NCBI GenBank assembly: GCA_029059925.1
Contig: JAIDVA010000219.1
Span: forward strand, 1-6,879
Direction of reading: 5' to 3'
DNA length: 6,879 nucleotides
Source of the DNA: Eubacterium sp.
GTDB taxonomy: Bacteria > Bacillota > Clostridia > Oscillospirales > Acutalibacteraceae
Below the pieces are notes generated by a model that was not told the DNA's origin, ran no database searches, and saw only the letters and a list, made by a program, of their open reading frames with translations. Below, piece by piece: positions 5,214 to 6,879 of this stretch. How positions within the stretch are numbered: the stretch's first letter is position 1; each line of letters opens with the position of its first letter. A program made the translations under genes and the position numbers.

Positions 5214-6879
5214 TCACACTGCTGATTTTCTTTTGCGTTTTGCTTTTTCAAATACAATATATCCACAAATTCCTGCAATGCTTGCTGCAGAAATAACAAT
5301 GCCTATGCCAAGTCCTTTTGGTCTGTAAACATACGCAACAGTGTGTTCACCGGGCTTTATGGATGTGCACAACAGTGCGTTACCTATTTCAAAGGTTTCT
5401 GCTTTTTCACCATCAATATATATGCTCCAACCGCTGTCATAAGGAATTGATGAATATAAAACGCTGTTTTCTTTAACAGTAATTGTGCCGCTGATTTTTG
5501 TATCGCTATGCTTAGTAACACTTAGTGAAGAATCGTTTAGTCTCTTATAGCCAAGCTTTAATATATCCTCGTCAACTGTATATGCGTATATTTCTGCGTA
5601 AGTGTCTGTCGAATCAACATTTGAGCAGTCGAGCGAAATTTTTATTTCTTCTCCCTCCTCACAATGTCCCAAATCGAAAATATACGGTTCACTGATTGAC
5701 TGAGTATGAGAAGAAATACCGGCACCATCAATTTCAATAGAATTAATATCAGGGGATTTAACATAAATATAAGTGTTGCCTGACTTACTTGGTGTGATTA
5801 TAAAATCAACATAACCATAACCAGAATCGGTATCATTCTTTTTAAACCAGAAGGTTCCGTTATTTGTGATATCGTCACCTGACAGTCCATCAAATTCTGT
5901 ATTAAGATAATCTACAGCTTTAAAAACATCACCATATCCGGTTGCAAGAGTGAAATAGCTGTTCTGAAGCTCAAAAGGATTGCCTTCTTCAGGAAACCAG
6001 TTGTTTATATTTTCATTTACAGCATAGGCAATAGGAAGAAAATATTTATTTTCATAAATTTCAACCTCACCGTTGTCAGTTTCTGAAAAATAGGTATATA
6101 AATCTTCTGACGGAGTAAGTGAAACAGGGGACTTTACAAGATATTTAATATTAAACATCATATTGTAAATCGGTGTCTGCGTGTTATATGTGTAGCTGTT
6201 GATTCTGTTGCCGAACATGCCAAGACTGTATTGCAGGCGCGAATAGTCCTCATAAGCCATTGAAGAAAATGCTGACATGCCGTTATAAGCATAATAGCTT
6301 GGATCCATTCTTGTTTCAAGATAGGTAAGCTCTTCACGGTAAAAGCCATCATCATCTGAATGAATTTTATCAATTGCCTGCGTATAATTGTCAAACCTGC
6401 TTGTATAATCGGCATTTGCCTGTGTAATTAATATTGCTCCTGTATCAGCAATAAGAACTTCACTGAATATCATGACAACTGCAGTTGCACCGATAATCAG
6501 CTTGTCAAGCTTTCCTTTTTTGTACAGATACAAAAAGCCTGTCCATACAATAATAAATCCTATACTGATATAAATTGTAGTTTCGGACATTTTGCTTGTA
6601 GCCAATTTCTGTGCAATGACAATGAAAAACACCCATGCCATACCAACAAAACCAATATCTTTAATATCAATTGATTTCATTTTTGTAATACACTTGTAAC
6701 CGCATGTCAAAATAAGGAAAGTATACATAAATGAAAATCTGAACGGTAAATCATTAGGGAAATGGAAGGCATGCCAGATAAAATTCAGACAATTATTGTT
6801 AAAGCTGAAGAAGAAGAGCAAAAGCATCACAATATATGCTGTCTTCTCCTTAAGGCGGAAATCCTTATTGATTACAAAC
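5214..6879 (-). CDS. yfhO: YfhO-family membrane protein, C-terminal part (5' end outside window)
   Basis: The last 554 residues of a large polytopic membrane protein; the reading frame is open through the right edge, so the first codons seen are internal and the GTG at 6828-6830 is not the start. FIWHAFHFPNDLPFRFSFMYTFL (visible residues 33-55) is the characteristic YfhO motif. Hydrophobic segments lie at about 13-26, 48-64, 76-92, 102-119 and 127-145. A roughly 370-residue, mostly extracytoplasmic region rich in Y, S, N and D follows, including a beta-type stretch near the end (VLYSSIPYDSGWSIYIDGEKAE, then KPGEHTVAYVYRPKG). A final membrane segment (about 522-543) and the basic tail KAKRKRKSAV close the protein. 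In Bacillus and Listeria, YfhO proteins are GT-C-like enzymes linked to glycosylation of lipoteichoic acid. Paralogues are common, so the precise role here is open. It lies upstream of prs, which appears to have its own promoter. Confidence 0.88.
   Translation of the reverse strand, partial: FVINKDFRLKEKTAYIVMLLLFFFSFNNNCLNFIWHAFHFPNDLPFRFSFMYTFLILTCGYKCITKMKSIDIKDIGFVGMAWVFFIVIAQKLATSKMSETTIYISIGFIIVWTGFLYLYKKGKLDKLIIGATAVVMIFSEVLIADTGAILITQANADYTSRFDNYTQAIDKIHSDDDGFYREELTYLETRMDPSYYAYNGMSAFSSMAYEDYSRLQYSLGMFGNRINSYTYNTQTPIYNMMFNIKYLVKSPVSLTPSEDLYTYFSETDNGEVEIYENKYFLPIAYAVNENINNWFPEEGNPFELQNSYFTLATGYGDVFKAVDYLNTEFDGLSGDDITNNGTFWFKKNDTDSGYGYVDFIITPSKSGNTYIYVKSPDINSIEIDGAGISSHTQSISEPYIFDLGHCEEGEEIKISLDCSNVDSTDTYAEIYAYTVDEDILKLGYKRLNDSSLSVTKHSDTKISGTITVKENSVLYSSIPYDSGWSIYIDGEKAETFEIGNALLCTSIKPGEHTVAYVYRPKGLGIGIVISAASIAGICGYIVFEKAKRKRKSAV

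Noticed and set aside
6158..6415. 85-codon minus-strand frame inside the YfhO-family gene
   Set aside because: An out-of-frame overlap inside a well-supported coding region, without its own ribosome site.
1..6879. Mobile element, CRISPR array, tRNA or defence system
   Set aside because: No transposase, terminal repeats, spaced direct repeats, cloverleaf sequence or defence-type domain was seen; genes are densely packed ordinary chromosomal genes.

Overview
The window (6,879 bp, AT-rich) looks like chromosome from an endospore-forming, low-GC Firmicute, most likely a clostridial gut-type organism (Oscillospiraceae/Lachnospiraceae-like). The grounds are a SpoIIID sporulation regulator, strong AGGAGG-type ribosome sites, rho-independent terminators, a long-form clostridial-type PRPP synthetase and a YfhO-family membrane protein. 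The taxon is an inference from gene content; no rRNA or marker gene fixes it. Layout, left to right. (1) Plus strand, 1-994: the 3' end of metK (S-adenosylmethionine synthetase), followed after 27 nt by a maltose/galactoside-type O-acetyltransferase. They are probably one transcript, ending in a near-perfect 23-bp palindrome that also ends the convergent gene. (2) Minus strand, 1048-2159: spoIIID (TTG start) followed by proC (pyrroline-5-carboxylate reductase). A good sigma-A-like promoter overlapping the spoIIID stop suggests proC has its own transcription. (3) Plus strand, 2265-3278: a protein of the aminoglycoside phosphotransferase/choline kinase-like fold, divergent from spoIIID, with its own promoter and terminator. 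(4) Minus strand, 3415-5099: prs (PRPP synthetase) and, 5 nt downstream, a small membrane-anchored extracytoplasmic protein with a lipocalin-like beta domain. They form an operon with a clear promoter at 5132-5160 and a terminator at 3379-3407. (5) Minus strand, 5214 to beyond the right edge: the C-terminal part of a YfhO-family multi-membrane protein. Functionally this is mostly core metabolism (methyl donor, proline, PRPP) mixed with sporulation control and cell-envelope genes. No mobile element, CRISPR array, RNA gene, phage gene or defence cluster is visible, and no gene-free stretch exceeds about 140 bp. I see no undescribed multi-gene system. The most open questions are the prs-linked envelope protein, the kinase with an NGD catalytic loop, and possible shared control of the spoIIID/kinase intergenic region.
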